This document shows, piece after piece, positions 7,633 through 16,614 of a stretch of 39,074 bases of DNA (position 1 is its first letter; each line of letters starts with the position of its first letter). The notes beneath the pieces were generated by a model. It was not told where the DNA came from. It searched no databases and worked only from the letters and a program-made list of their open reading frames with translations. Source of the stretch: Kofleriaceae bacterium (lineage in GTDB: Bacteria; Myxococcota_A; Polyangia; Haliangiales; Haliangiaceae); assembly GCA_022842285.1 (NCBI GenBank), contig JALHPV010000029.1, forward strand, positions 1 to 39,074. The letters run 5' to 3'. The translations under genes were made by a program, and so were the position numbers.

Positions 7633-8106
7633 CTACGGGCTGCGGCGTAGCCCATCGGGGCGGAGGTCTTCGCACCCGCAGACCGGACAGCCATGCTCGT
7701 CGCGTCCTGTCTTGGGGATACCGTGCGGGCAACCGATCGCGCACGGCTGACAGGTGCGTGTTCGAGGCGACGGGGGCGGCGTCGGCTGCTGCGGAGTTTC
7801 GCGCGGCACCTCGGGCGGAGACGGAGGCGGCTCGAGCGAAGGCGGGGTCACCATCGGTGACGAGGGCTCGCATCCGCACAGTGGACACCCGTTCGCGTCC
7901 ACGCCCTCGAGCGGGGCGCTGTCGGGGCAGCCGATCGCACAGGCATCACAGGCCCGCGGCGCGGGTTGAACCTCGAGCGCTGGCTCGGAGGGCGGCGGGG
8001 CCGGCGCGACGGTTCGCCCCGGGCTTGCCGGCGCGGGCTCGACGTAGGTGCAGCCTCCCATCACCAGCCACCCGACCACGACCGACGCGAGAGCGACGCA
8101 GCGCAT
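7633..8106 (-). CDS. Lipoprotein with two antistasin-like Cys repeats
   Basis: A 157-residue lipoprotein starting MRCVALASVVVGWLVMGGC, with Cys19 as the lipobox cysteine. Two near-identical Cys-rich modules are separated by a Pro-rich linker. Each follows C-x2-C-x3-C-P-x(n)-G-x-D-x2-GCP-x-CGCE: ACDACAIGCP...GCPLCGCE and TCQPCAIGCP...GCPVCGCE. This is the spacing of antistasin-type domains, small disulfide-rich folds best known as serine-protease inhibitors in animals. A purine-rich AGGGGGGA sits right before the ATG as a ribosome-binding site, so I reject an earlier in-frame start at 8238. It lies 31 bases downstream of the EamA gene and may be co-transcribed. Function is inferred from pattern only. 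Confidence 0.75.
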   Translation of the reverse strand: MRCVALASVVVGWLVMGGCTYVEPAPASPGRTVAPAPPPSEPALEVQPAPRACDACAIGCPDSAPLEGVDANGCPLCGCEPSSPMVTPPSLEPPPSPPEVPRETPQQPTPPPSPRTRTCQPCAIGCPHGIPKTGRDEHGCPVCGCEDLRPDGLRRSP

Positions 8107-8137
8107 TCCCCCCTGACGTTCGCCGCCGGCTCGCCAT

Positions 8138-9058
8138 TCACCCGACCGTGTCGTCTGCCGCCGCATGCCCCATCGTACGCTGCGCGGGCACCGCCGTGTC
8201 CGCCGGGAGCGTCGGCGCGGTGCGGGCCGACCACACACCGCGGAACGTCACGGCCCCGACGACGATCGCGCCGCCGAGGATGGCGAGCGGACCGGGCATC
8301 TCGCCGATCGCCATCGCCACCCACAGCGGCGAGAGGATCGGTTCGATCACGGGGATGAGCATCGCCTCGAGCGCGGTGGCATGGCGCGCGGCCGCCGCGT
8401 AGCAGATGTACGCGAAGCCCTGCTGTACGACGCCGAGGGCGACGAGTGCGAGGACCTCGGTGCCAGTGGGACGCAGGGTGAGCACGACGGCGGGGGCCCC
8501 GATCACGGCCCCGACCACGTTGCCGAGGAACAGCGCGCGGAGGGCACTGCCACCGGAGACCGCGACCTTGCGCAGCGTCATGGCGTTGAACGCGTAGGCG
8601 ACGCCGGCAGTGAGCGCGACGCCATTGCCCACGGCGCCATCGAACGTGAGCTTCTCGAAGAAGAAGAGGGTGATGCCGCCGATGACGGCGACGATGGTGA
8701 ACCAGTCGAGCTTGGTCGCTTTCTCGCCGAGGAACCACGCGCCGAGGAGCGCGATCCAGACAGGGGCGGAGTACTGGATGAGGATCGCGTTCGCGGCGGT
8801 GGTGAGCTTGTTCGCGATGACGAACAGCCCCGTGGTCGAGGCGAGCGCCACGGCCGCCCCCCACTCGATGCGGGTGATGCCCTGCAGCGACGGACGGCCC
8901 CACGCATAGAGCGTCAGCGCACAGATGGCGCAGCGCGTGGACCAGATGGCGACGGGGTGCGCGTCGACGAGCTTGATGAGCACGCCCGCGGAGCTCCAGA
9001 ACAGTCCGCACATGACGAGCATGAACACTGCTCGGCGGTGCGGTGAAGTCTCGCTCAC
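8138..9058 (-). CDS. EamA/DMT-superfamily transporter
   Basis: A 306-residue integral membrane protein with about ten hydrophobic helices in two halves, the layout of drug/metabolite (EamA) transporters. The first half contains GLFWSSAGVLIK and the end-of-repeat pattern PVWIALLGAWFLGEKAT. The second half ends with PILSPLWVAMAIGEMPG and a final helix, as in the family. Such proteins export amino acids, metabolites or drugs; the substrate cannot be told. The C-terminal 30 residues are soluble and Ala/Thr-rich. The GTG start fits a TAGCGT hexamer eight bases upstream. Divergent from glgB with a 97-base gap. Confidence 0.85.
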   Translation of the reverse strand: MSETSPHRRAVFMLVMCGLFWSSAGVLIKLVDAHPVAIWSTRCAICALTLYAWGRPSLQGITRIEWGAAVALASTTGLFVIANKLTTAANAILIQYSAPVWIALLGAWFLGEKATKLDWFTIVAVIGGITLFFFEKLTFDGAVGNGVALTAGVAYAFNAMTLRKVAVSGGSALRALFLGNVVGAVIGAPAVVLTLRPTGTEVLALVALGVVQQGFAYICYAAAARHATALEAMLIPVIEPILSPLWVAMAIGEMPGPLAILGGAIVVGAVTFRGVWSARTAPTLPADTAVPAQRTMGHAAADDTVG

Positions 9059-9066
9059 GATGCGGG

Positions 9067-9072
9067 ACGCTA
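9067..9072 (-). promoter_or_regulatory. TANNNT -10-like element of the EamA transporter gene
   Basis: TAGCGT on the minus strand, eight bases before the GTG start at 9058. No good -35 is visible. Confidence 0.45.
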
Positions 9073-9140
9073 CACGATCGCGAGCGCACGCTTGTGATCA
9101 GCGGCGCCGAATGGCGACGCGGTTCACGTGCTGCTCGGCG

Positions 9141-9146
9141 TATGCT
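9141..9146 (+). promoter_or_regulatory. TANNNT -10-like element of glgB
   Basis: TATGCT ends nine bases before the GTG at 9156. The same hexamer at the same distance precedes oxyR. It supports the chosen GTG start for the branching enzyme. Confidence 0.5.
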
Positions 9147-9155
9147 GCGCGCGCC

Positions 9156-11027
9156 GTGACCTCGCTGCTGTCTGCCGACGACCTGTATCTCTTCAACGAA
9201 GGCAAGCTGTACCGGTTGCACGACCACCTCGGTGCACACGTCGTGGACCGGGGCGTGGTGTTTGGCGTATGGGCGCCGAATGCGGTGAGCGTGTCGGTCA
9301 TCGGCGACTGGAATCACTGGCAGGTCGGGGCCGACCCATTGAAGCCGCGCGGGGGTGGCATCTGGGAGGCTCTGGTGCCGACCGCAGCGCACGGCCATCG
9401 CTACAAGTTCGCGATCACCGGCCCCGATGCCGTGACGCGCGAAAAGTCCGATCCGCTCGCGGTCCGCGCCGAGTTGCCGCCGCAGACGGCCTCGATCGTC
9501 TGGAAGTCGGACTACACGTGGGGCGACGGCGAGTGGATGGCCACGCGGGGCGAACGCATCCAGCGCTCGGCGCCGATCAGCATCTACGAGGCTCACCTCG
9601 GGTCGTGGCGGAAGGCGAACGGCGAGGTGATGAACTACCGCGCCTATGGCGAGCAGCTCGGGGAGCACCTCGCGAACCTCGGCTTCACGCACCTCGAGGT
9701 GATGCCGCTCGCCGAGCATCCGTTCACGGGCTCGTGGGGCTACCAGGTGACGGGCTACTTCGCGCCGACGGCTCGCTACGGCTCGCCCGAAGATCTCATG
9801 GCGATGATCGACGGCCTGCATCGCCGCGGTATCGGCGTGATCATGGACTGGGTCCCGGCGCACTTCCCGACGGATGCGCACGGCCTCGGCGTCTTCGACG
9901 GCACGCACCTGTTCGAGCACGCCGATCCGCGGCGCGGGTTTCACCCCGACTGGACGACGTACGTCTTCAACTATGCGCGCCACGAGGTGCAGTCGTTCCT
10001 CATCTCGTCGGCCTTCGTGTGGCTCGACCGCTATCACGTCGATGCGCTGCGCGTGGATGGGGTCGCCTCGATGCTGTATCGCGACTATTCGCGCAAGCCG
10101 GGCGAGTGGATCCCGAACGAGGACGGCTCGAATCAGGATCGCGACGCGATCGCGTTTCTGCAGGAGTTCAATCGCGCCGTGTACGGGGCGTTCCCCGACG
10201 TCGCGACGATCGCCGAGGAGTCGACGGCGTTCCCCGGCGTGACCCGGCCGACAGACATGGGCGGACTCGGCTTCGGCTACAAGTGGGACCTCGGCTGGAT
10301 GCACGACACGCTGTCGTATCTGGCGCGTGATCCGATCCATCGTGCGCACCATCACAACGAGCTGACGTTCCGTCCGATGTACGCGTCGACGGAGAACTTC
10401 GTGATGCCGCTCTCGCACGACGAGGTCGTGCACCTGAAGGGCTCGCTCATCAAGAAGATCCCCGGTGACCCGTGGCAGCAGTACGCCTCGCTGCGGCTGC
10501 TCTTCGGCTACCAGTGGACGCTGCCGGGCAAGAAGCTCCTGTTCATGGGCGACGAGCTCGGCGTGTGGGGCGAGTGGAACCACGACACCGAGCTCGACTG
10601 GGCGCTGGGCGCTCATCCGGCTCACGCCGGCATCGGCCGCTGGATCGGCGATCTCAATCGCGCCTACCGCGAGCTGCCGGCGCTCCACCGGGGCGACTGC
10701 ACGCCCGAGGGCTTCGGCTGGCTCTTCGCCGACGACAGTGCGGGGAGCACGCTCGCCTACGCTCGCTACGGCCTCGGTGACGACCCGCCGGTGATCGCCG
10801 TCGCCAACTTCACCCCCGTGCCGCGCGAGGGCTATCGGGTGGGCGTCCCGCGGCCGGGCTTCTGGCGCGAGGTGCTCAACAGCGACGCCGAGGTCTACGG
10901 GGGAAGTGGGATCGGCAACAAAGGGGGGATGGAGGCGGAGGCGATCGGCATGCATGGCTTCCCGCAGTCGCTGGTCCTCTCGGTGCCGCCGCTCGCCATC
11001 GTCGTGTTAGCGTCGTCGGTGTCGTGA
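9156..11027 (+). CDS. glgB: 1,4-alpha-glucan (glycogen) branching enzyme
   Basis: A 623-residue GH13 enzyme that makes alpha-1,6 branches in glycogen. Domains are an N-terminal CBM48 (about 30-115, with FGVWAPNAVSVSVIGDWN), the catalytic barrel (about 140-510) and a C-terminal beta domain. Visible catalytic blocks: region I DWVPAHF (D231), region II ALRVDGVAS with nucleophile D301, region III TIAEEST (acid in the E354/E355 pair) and region IV PLSHDEVVH (H421, D422). The length matches the short form lacking the extra N1 module. The GTG start directly precedes the conserved SADDLYLFNEG segment. Its TGA overlaps the GTG of the GH57 gene by four bases, so the two are translationally coupled. Confidence 0.93.
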   Translation: MTSLLSADDLYLFNEGKLYRLHDHLGAHVVDRGVVFGVWAPNAVSVSVIGDWNHWQVGADPLKPRGGGIWEALVPTAAHGHRYKFAITGPDAVTREKSDPLAVRAELPPQTASIVWKSDYTWGDGEWMATRGERIQRSAPISIYEAHLGSWRKANGEVMNYRAYGEQLGEHLANLGFTHLEVMPLAEHPFTGSWGYQVTGYFAPTARYGSPEDLMAMIDGLHRRGIGVIMDWVPAHFPTDAHGLGVFDGTHLFEHADPRRGFHPDWTTYVFNYARHEVQSFLISSAFVWLDRYHVDALRVDGVASMLYRDYSRKPGEWIPNEDGSNQDRDAIAFLQEFNRAVYGAFPDVATIAEESTAFPGVTRPTDMGGLGFGYKWDLGWMHDTLSYLARDPIHRAHHHNELTFRPMYASTENFVMPLSHDEVVHLKGSLIKKIPGDPWQQYASLRLLFGYQWTLPGKKLLFMGDELGVWGEWNHDTELDWALGAHPAHAGIGRWIGDLNRAYRELPALHRGDCTPEGFGWLFADDSAGSTLAYARYGLGDDPPVIAVANFTPVPREGYRVGVPRPGFWREVLNSDAEVYGGSGIGNKGGMEAEAIGMHGFPQSLVLSVPPLAIVVLASSVS

Positions 11028-13429
11028 ACGAGAAGTGGATCTGCATCCACGGCCACTTCTATCAACCGCCACGCGAGAACCCGTGGCTCGAGAGCGTGGA
11101 GCCGCAGCCGAGCGCGCACCCGTATCGCGACTGGAACGAGCGCATCACGGCCGAGTGCTACCGCCCCAACGCGGCGGCGCGCGTCGTCGATGACAAGAAC
11201 CAGATCATTCGCATCGTCGATAACTACGAGCGGATGAGCTTCAACGTCGGGCCCACGCTCATGTCGTGGCTCGAGGAGCATGCCCCCGACGTGCACACGG
11301 CGCTGATCGATGCCGACCTGGCGAGCCGCGAGCGGTTCTCTGGACATGGCTCGGCGATGGCGCAGGTCTACAACCACGTCATCATGCCGCTCGCGACACC
11401 GCGCGATCAGGCGACCCAGGTGCGATGGGGCCTCGCCGACTTCGAGCATCGGTACGGTCGCAAGCCAGAGGGCATGTGGCTGGCGGAGTGCGGTGTGGAC
11501 ACGCCGTCCCTCGAGGCGCTGGCAGCGGAGGGCATCGCGTTCACCGTGCTCGCTCCGAGTCAGGCGGCCGCCTGGCGGCCTCCAGGAGGGCAGTGGCGCA
11601 CGACGCCGATCGAGCCCGGGCGCGCGTATCGCTACGCGCTGCCATCAGGGAAATCGATCGATCTGTTCTTCTACGATGGCAACACCTCGCAGGCCGTCGC
11701 CTTCGAGCGGTTACTCGCGAATGGCTCGCAGATCCTGATGCGCATGGCGAATCGCCCGCCCGCCGAGGGTGGACAGCCAACGCTGTGTCACATCGCGACG
11801 GACGGCGAGACGTACGGTCACCATCATCGCTATGGCGACATGGCGCTCGCGTGGGCCCTCGCGCAGGTGGAGGGGCGCTGGCACGGCACGCGACTCACGA
11901 ACTACGGCGAGTACCGCGCCCTCGTGCCCGCGACGTGGGAGGTCAAGATCGCCGAGCAGACGAGCTGGAGCTGCGCGCATGGCGTGGCGCGCTGGCGCGA
12001 TGACTGCGGGTGCAACACGGGGCGGCCGGGATGGAACCAGCGCTGGCGGCGACCCGTCCGCGAGGCGCTCGACTGGCTGCGCGAGCAAGCGGAACGCGTG
12101 CTGGAGCAGGTCGGGGCGCCGCTCTTCCGCGACGTCTGGGCCGCGCGCGATGGCTACATCCAGGTCCTGCTCAGTCGCACGCCCGCGGCCCGCGACCAGT
12201 TCCTCGCCGCGCATGGCTCGCATGCTCTCGATGCGGCGGAGCGGGTGCGCGCGCTCTCGCTGATGGAGATGGCCCGGCACGCAATGCTCATGTTCACGAG
12301 CTGCGGCTGGTTCTTCGACGAGCTATCGGGGATCGAGACCGTGCAGTGCTTGCAGTACGCGGCGCGCGTCGCGGAGCTCGTCCACGCCGTCGGGGGCGGT
12401 CAGGTCGAGGCGGGGTTCGTCGAGCGCCTCGCGGCCGCGCAGTCGAATCTGCCCGAGGAAGGTGACGGTCGCCGCGTCTGGGAGCAGCGCGTGAAGCCGG
12501 CACGCGTCGATATGGCCGGGGTCGGTGCGCACGTGGTGGTGCAGACGCTCCTGGAGTCAGAGGGGCCCGACGCGTTCGATGTCTTCGGCTTTCACGTCGA
12601 GCTCGCGGATCGCATCGAGCATCGGTCGGGCAGGGTGCGCCTCCTCGCGGGCACGATCCGCCTGCGGTCGCGGTTGACGGAAGCCGCCGCGTCGTTCTGC
12701 TTTGCCGGCCTCCACCTCGGCGAGCAGCACGTGACCGGGGCGCTGCGGGCCCAGCCCAGCGCAGGCGAGTGGGCCACGATCTTGCGCGAGCTCGAGAAGG
12801 CGTTTCGCACCGCCGACGTGTTTGCGGCCCAGCGCGTGATCGACAAGCACTTCGGCGAATCCACGCTGTCCTTGTCGTCCCTGCTGCCCGGTACGCGCGA
12901 GCGCGTGCTGGCCAGCGTGCTCGGCGATGCGATCGGGCACGCCGACGAGCAGCTCGCCGAGATCTACGACGAGCACGCGCCGCTCATCCGCTGGCTGGTG
13001 GCGCACTCGCTGCCCGTCCCTGATGTATTGCGGGCGACGGCCGAGACCGCCTTGCGCCGGCGGGTGCTGGCAAACCTCGCCGGGCCGGCGAGCTTTGGTG
13101 CCCTGCGCGAGCAGATGGCGGAGGCGGCGAGCGTGAAGGTCAGCCTCGATCATCCCGAGGTGGCGCTGGCGGCGAGCGAAGGCTTGCAGCGGCTCCTCGA
13201 GAGCGTGGCGCAGGGCGGTGACCTGGATCCCGCCGTGCTCGACACCGCGGCCCAGGCGGCGGAGGTCGCGGCGCGCATGAAGACGCCCGTGGACCTGTGG
13301 GCGGCGCAGAACCTCACGTGGAAGCTCCTCGGGCGGATGGGCGAGCTCCGGCAGGGCGACAAGCGCGCGCGCGACGCGGCACAACACCTCGAGCGCCTCG
13401 CGACAGCGCTCCGACTGGCGGTTCCATGA
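11024..13429 (+). CDS. GH57 family glycosidase with DUF3536-type C-terminal region
   Basis: An 801-residue cytosolic glycoside hydrolase. The N-terminal GH57 barrel shows HGHFYQPPRENPW at residues 9-21, the family's first conserved block. The MWLAECGVD block has E155 as probable nucleophile, and ATDGETYGHHH has D260 as probable acid. The region after about 320 matches the layout of the long GH57 subgroup carrying DUF3536. Known GH57 activities include amylase, amylopullulanase, 4-alpha-glucanotransferase and branching. Which applies here is not determinable, but coupling to glgB points to storage-glucan metabolism. Starts with GTG inside the glgB stop (GTGA overlap) and ends in an ATGA overlap with the thioesterase gene. 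Confidence 0.88.
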   Translation: MNEKWICIHGHFYQPPRENPWLESVEPQPSAHPYRDWNERITAECYRPNAAARVVDDKNQIIRIVDNYERMSFNVGPTLMSWLEEHAPDVHTALIDADLASRERFSGHGSAMAQVYNHVIMPLATPRDQATQVRWGLADFEHRYGRKPEGMWLAECGVDTPSLEALAAEGIAFTVLAPSQAAAWRPPGGQWRTTPIEPGRAYRYALPSGKSIDLFFYDGNTSQAVAFERLLANGSQILMRMANRPPAEGGQPTLCHIATDGETYGHHHRYGDMALAWALAQVEGRWHGTRLTNYGEYRALVPATWEVKIAEQTSWSCAHGVARWRDDCGCNTGRPGWNQRWRRPVREALDWLREQAERVLEQVGAPLFRDVWAARDGYIQVLLSRTPAARDQFLAAHGSHALDAAERVRALSLMEMARHAMLMFTSCGWFFDELSGIETVQCLQYAARVAELVHAVGGGQVEAGFVERLAAAQSNLPEEGDGRRVWEQRVKPARVDMAGVGAHVVVQTLLESEGPDAFDVFGFHVELADRIEHRSGRVRLLAGTIRLRSRLTEAAASFCFAGLHLGEQHVTGALRAQPSAGEWATILRELEKAFRTADVFAAQRVIDKHFGESTLSLSSLLPGTRERVLASVLGDAIGHADEQLAEIYDEHAPLIRWLVAHSLPVPDVLRATAETALRRRVLANLAGPASFGALREQMAEAASVKVSLDHPEVALAASEGLQRLLESVAQGGDLDPAVLDTAAQAAEVAARMKTPVDLWAAQNLTWKLLGRMGELRQGDKRARDAAQHLERLATALRLAVP

Positions 13430-14337
13430 GCGAAGGCAATCTGGCACTCGACACGAAGGCCGTGCCTGAAGGCAACGGTCGCTACCACATCACGATGCCC
13501 GGGCACTGGGACTACCTGCTGCCATCGGGGGGCGTGATCATGACGGCGACGCTGCGTGCCGCCGCGGCCGAGATCGCGGACCCGCGCTACCGCTTCGCCT
13601 CCGCCACCTCGATCTTCGCGTCGCCGATGAACCCGGGGAAGCTCGTCGCCGACGTGCACGTGATTCGCCGCGGCAAGAGTGCGGTGCAGTGCCGCGTGAC
13701 GATGAAGCACGCCGAGCATCCGAAGGACGCCGATGCCGACGAGAACGCGGGGCTCGAGACCATCGCGACGTTCGTGCGCGACCGCAAGGGGCCCGACGTC
13801 ATCGGTACGACGATGCCGAAGGTGCGCGCGCTCGCCGACTCGATCCGCGTCGAGGACGAAGCCCCCACGAACCCGCACGCGCGGTTCCGCTTCTATCACC
13901 AGCTCGAGTGCCGCATCGCCGACGGCGAGAAGTTCTGGACCGCGAACGACGGCAGCCCGCCCTTCGCGGCGGGACCGGCCCGGTACGCCCGCTGGTTCCG
14001 GTATCGGCAGCCGCAGCGCGACGCCGAGGGCCGGCTGGATCGACTGGCGCTGCCGCCGATCATCGACACGATGCCGACGGCGCTCCATCGCGCGATCGGC
14101 CCCAGTGACTACCGCTTCTACGCGCCGAGCCTCGATCTCACGACGTACGTCATCGGCGACACCACCCGCGAGTGGCTGCTCGTGGCCACGAGCGTGCGGC
14201 GGGTGAAGCAGGGCTGGGGCATCGGCGAGGTCGAGGTCTGGGACGACGAGGGCCAGTACATCGCCTACGGCTCACAGGCGATGTACCTGCACGGCCTCCT
14301 CGGCGAACCGCCGACGATCGACGCCAGCACTCGCTGA
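13426..14337 (+). CDS. TesB-like double-hotdog acyl-CoA thioesterase family protein
   Basis: A 303-residue cytosolic protein with the two-hotdog arrangement of TesB/4HBT_3 thioesterases. The first hotdog (about 15-120) has GHWDYLLPSGGVIMTATLRAA and a long strand FASATSIFASPMNPGKLVADV. The second (about 155-300) ends with EVWDDEGQYIAYGSQAMYL, the typical final strand 'lvAyatQ.m'. These enzymes hydrolyse acyl-CoA; the acyl chain preference is unknown. An in-frame ORF extends upstream, but the ATG at 13426 overlaps the GH57 stop (ATGA) and is the natural start. The link between a thioesterase and glucan enzymes may be simple co-transcription. Confidence 0.78.
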   Translation: MSEGNLALDTKAVPEGNGRYHITMPGHWDYLLPSGGVIMTATLRAAAAEIADPRYRFASATSIFASPMNPGKLVADVHVIRRGKSAVQCRVTMKHAEHPKDADADENAGLETIATFVRDRKGPDVIGTTMPKVRALADSIRVEDEAPTNPHARFRFYHQLECRIADGEKFWTANDGSPPFAAGPARYARWFRYRQPQRDAEGRLDRLALPPIIDTMPTALHRAIGPSDYRFYAPSLDLTTYVIGDTTREWLLVATSVRRVKQGWGIGEVEVWDDEGQYIAYGSQAMYLHGLLGEPPTIDASTR

Positions 14338-14344
14338 CCTGCGT

Positions 14345-14350
14345 TACGAT
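14345..14350 (+). promoter_or_regulatory. TANNNT -10-like element of the 751-residue lipoprotein gene
   Basis: TACGAT ends eight bases before the GTG at 14359, in the 21-base gap after the thioesterase gene. It suggests that the lipoprotein gene has its own promoter. Confidence 0.5.
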
Positions 14351-14358
14351 GACGCTTC

Positions 14359-16614
14359 GTGCGCACATGGGTTGTCTCTGGGGTCCTCCTGCTCTCGGCA
14401 TGTATCTCCCAGACGCTGAAGAGCAGCGGTAGTCACGTCGACTCGGGCCAGGCCGCCCTCGACGCGGGCGATCTGGACCAAGCCGAAGCCGAGTATCGCC
14501 AGGCGACGTATCGCGCCGAGGGCAACGCCTGGGCGCTCGTCGAGGGCCGGCGCGGCCTCGGGCGAGTCGAGATCGCGCGCATGAAGGCGCGGCTCCCCGA
14601 GCTGCGCGGGATGACGACGCCCCCGGCCGAGGCGATCGCGGCGGTGCAGGCGGAGCGCCTGAAGCTGCGCGAGCTCGGTGGGGATGCCGAGCTCGATGCG
14701 CTGCTCGTCATCGTCGTCGGCGAGCATGCCGATCGGTGGGTCACGGCGGAGGAGGCCCGCGCGCAGTCTGGTCAGGCCTACCAGGCGGCGCACGCCATCA
14801 CTCCGCTCCTCTCGGTGCGCGATCTGACGGAGAGTATCGTCGCGCGGGCGACCAACCTGCGCGCGACAGCCGGGGCGCAAGCCGAGCTCCGCGCCACGTC
14901 GGCGGGACCCTCGCATCCGCTCGCGCAACGCCTCCATCGGGGGCACGCGGGCGCCCTCGGCCTCGCCCCCGTGCCGGATGGTCGCGAGCTGCTCGGACCG
15001 TATGCACGCAGCGTGGCGCTGCAGCTGACGGCGGCTGACGGCTGCCCGAGCGCGGCCCTCCGCGCTGATATCGCGATCCCGGGCACCAGTCGGCTCGCGA
15101 CCGTCACCGTCGATCTCGCGAGCTGCACGACCGCCACCACCTCTTCGCCGTCGACGGATCTCGCGGTCTGGGACGAGCAGGTCCTCGTCGGCTACCGGAC
15201 CGAGTACGTGCCGGAGCGGCGCTGCGTGCAGCGCTGCGGATCGGTGCTGACGGGCGGCGAGACATGCAACACGAGCTACCAGTACTCGCCGCCGATGCGG
15301 GTGTGCACGCCGAACACGCGTACGAGCTGCGTCGACGAGTGCACGACCGTCCAGGCGCCGAAGCAAGTTCCGGACTATCGGGCGGTGAGGCGCGAACAGC
15401 GGCGCATGCTGACCACCGACACCACGACGGCGTCGATCGCCGGTACCTGGAAGGTCGTACGCGAAGGGGTCGAGCGGGCCGGCACATTCGCCATCACCGA
15501 GCGTAGCGAGTACGGCTTCGCACCGGCCGTCGGTGATGCACCGTCCAAGGTGGTCGGCACGAAGCGTAGCGAGAGCGAGGTCGCCGGCCTCGCCTACGCG
15601 TCGATGAGGTCGACGCTACGGTCCGCCCTCGACGAGCTGTTCGCGGCAGATATAGCGGAGGCCGTGGCGGCCGCGCAAGCCGTCGCAAGCAAGCTCGACG
15701 ACGAGGAGGAGCAATGGACGCGCGCGGTGCTGCTCGGTGGCAAGGACCTCGGGCCACTCGCTCAGCGATACGACCTCGATCGCGACGCGTTGCTCGCGCT
15801 GTTCGGGCCGCAGGCGTTCGAAGCAAAGCCTCCGGACGAGCTGCCGCCTGCGACGACCTTCTCGACGCACGCGCGCGTGGAGGGGAGCCAGATCGTCAAG
15901 GCCGACTACGACGAGCTCGCCGCGGACTACCTGCCGAGCTTCGGAGGTCGCTACTCGCTGACCTTCGAGGCGTCGTACCGCGCTCTGCCCACCGTGATGA
16001 CCGCGGGCGGGTCTGAAGCAGGCGGCGACTCGGCCGCGCTCGTTGGCATCCGCGGCTCGACGAAGGCGCTCGGCTTCGTGCTGAAGCGGCCGTACTTCGG
16101 TTTCCAGGTCGTCGACGAGCTCGCGGGTGCGCTCGCGCTCGGTGGGCGCATCAGCGGCCCCATGGTCATCGACAACTCGCTCTCGTTCGCGGCGGCGACG
16201 TTCTCGATGCACTACGCGATCGGAGCGGGGTACCGGCTGCCGGGGAAGGGCGGCGTCTTCGCGGGCCTGCGGGCGTCGTACGAGGGGTTCCTCCTCGGCA
16301 CGTCCACGGGCAGCTACACGACGGTCCCGCTCTTCGCGCGCGCGGAGTTGCCACTCGTCTACGGAACGGTCGCCATCGAGGGCTCCGCCCTTTCGCTCGC
16401 TGGTGGGGATAACGTCGGCCTGTCGGTCCACTGGGCGAACCTCCGCCCGTGGAGCCGGCCGAGCCCGGGCAAGTACTTCCAGCTCCGCATCGAGCGCACG
16501 ACGACGGACGCCACCTCGACCGACTTCGGCGACACGGCGGCCGCGAATGGCGATCGCCAGCTCGAGGACGTGGAGCTGACGTCCGTGATCTTCCTGTACG
16601 GCCGCGGCTGGTAG
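14359..16614 (+). CDS. Large multi-region lipoprotein, unknown function
   Basis: A 751-residue exported lipoprotein. The start is GTG, then RTWVVSGVLLLSAC, with Cys15 as the lipid site. Residues about 25-75 resemble a TPR-like helix pair (SGQAALDAGDLDQAEAEYRQA). A central Cys-rich stretch (about 289-330) holds seven cysteines in paired spacings such as CVQRC and CVDEC, probably disulfide-bonded outside the cytoplasm. A 'SIAGTWKVVREG' strand follows near 356. The last 230 residues alternate polar and hydrophobic positions with many aromatics (SLTFEASYRALPTVMT, YAIGAGYRLPGKGGVFAGLRA) and end in GRGW, suggesting a beta-rich, perhaps outer-membrane-associated domain. I do not recognise the family. 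Its stop directly abuts the stop of the convergent gene. Confidence 0.8.
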   Translation: MRTWVVSGVLLLSACISQTLKSSGSHVDSGQAALDAGDLDQAEAEYRQATYRAEGNAWALVEGRRGLGRVEIARMKARLPELRGMTTPPAEAIAAVQAERLKLRELGGDAELDALLVIVVGEHADRWVTAEEARAQSGQAYQAAHAITPLLSVRDLTESIVARATNLRATAGAQAELRATSAGPSHPLAQRLHRGHAGALGLAPVPDGRELLGPYARSVALQLTAADGCPSAALRADIAIPGTSRLATVTVDLASCTTATTSSPSTDLAVWDEQVLVGYRTEYVPERRCVQRCGSVLTGGETCNTSYQYSPPMRVCTPNTRTSCVDECTTVQAPKQVPDYRAVRREQRRMLTTDTTTASIAGTWKVVREGVERAGTFAITERSEYGFAPAVGDAPSKVVGTKRSESEVAGLAYASMRSTLRSALDELFAADIAEAVAAAQAVASKLDDEEEQWTRAVLLGGKDLGPLAQRYDLDRDALLALFGPQAFEAKPPDELPPATTFSTHARVEGSQIVKADYDELAADYLPSFGGRYSLTFEASYRALPTVMTAGGSEAGGDSAALVGIRGSTKALGFVLKRPYFGFQVVDELAGALALGGRISGPMVIDNSLSFAAATFSMHYAIGAGYRLPGKGGVFAGLRASYEGFLLGTSTGSYTTVPLFARAELPLVYGTVAIEGSALSLAGGDNVGLSVHWANLRPWSRPSPGKYFQLRIERTTTDATSTDFGDTAAANGDRQLEDVELTSVIFLYGRGW

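Noticed and set aside
8061-10955. 964-residue minus-strand ORF across glgB and the EamA gene
   Set aside because: It runs antisense to glgB, whose catalytic motifs are complete, and has no recognisable domain.
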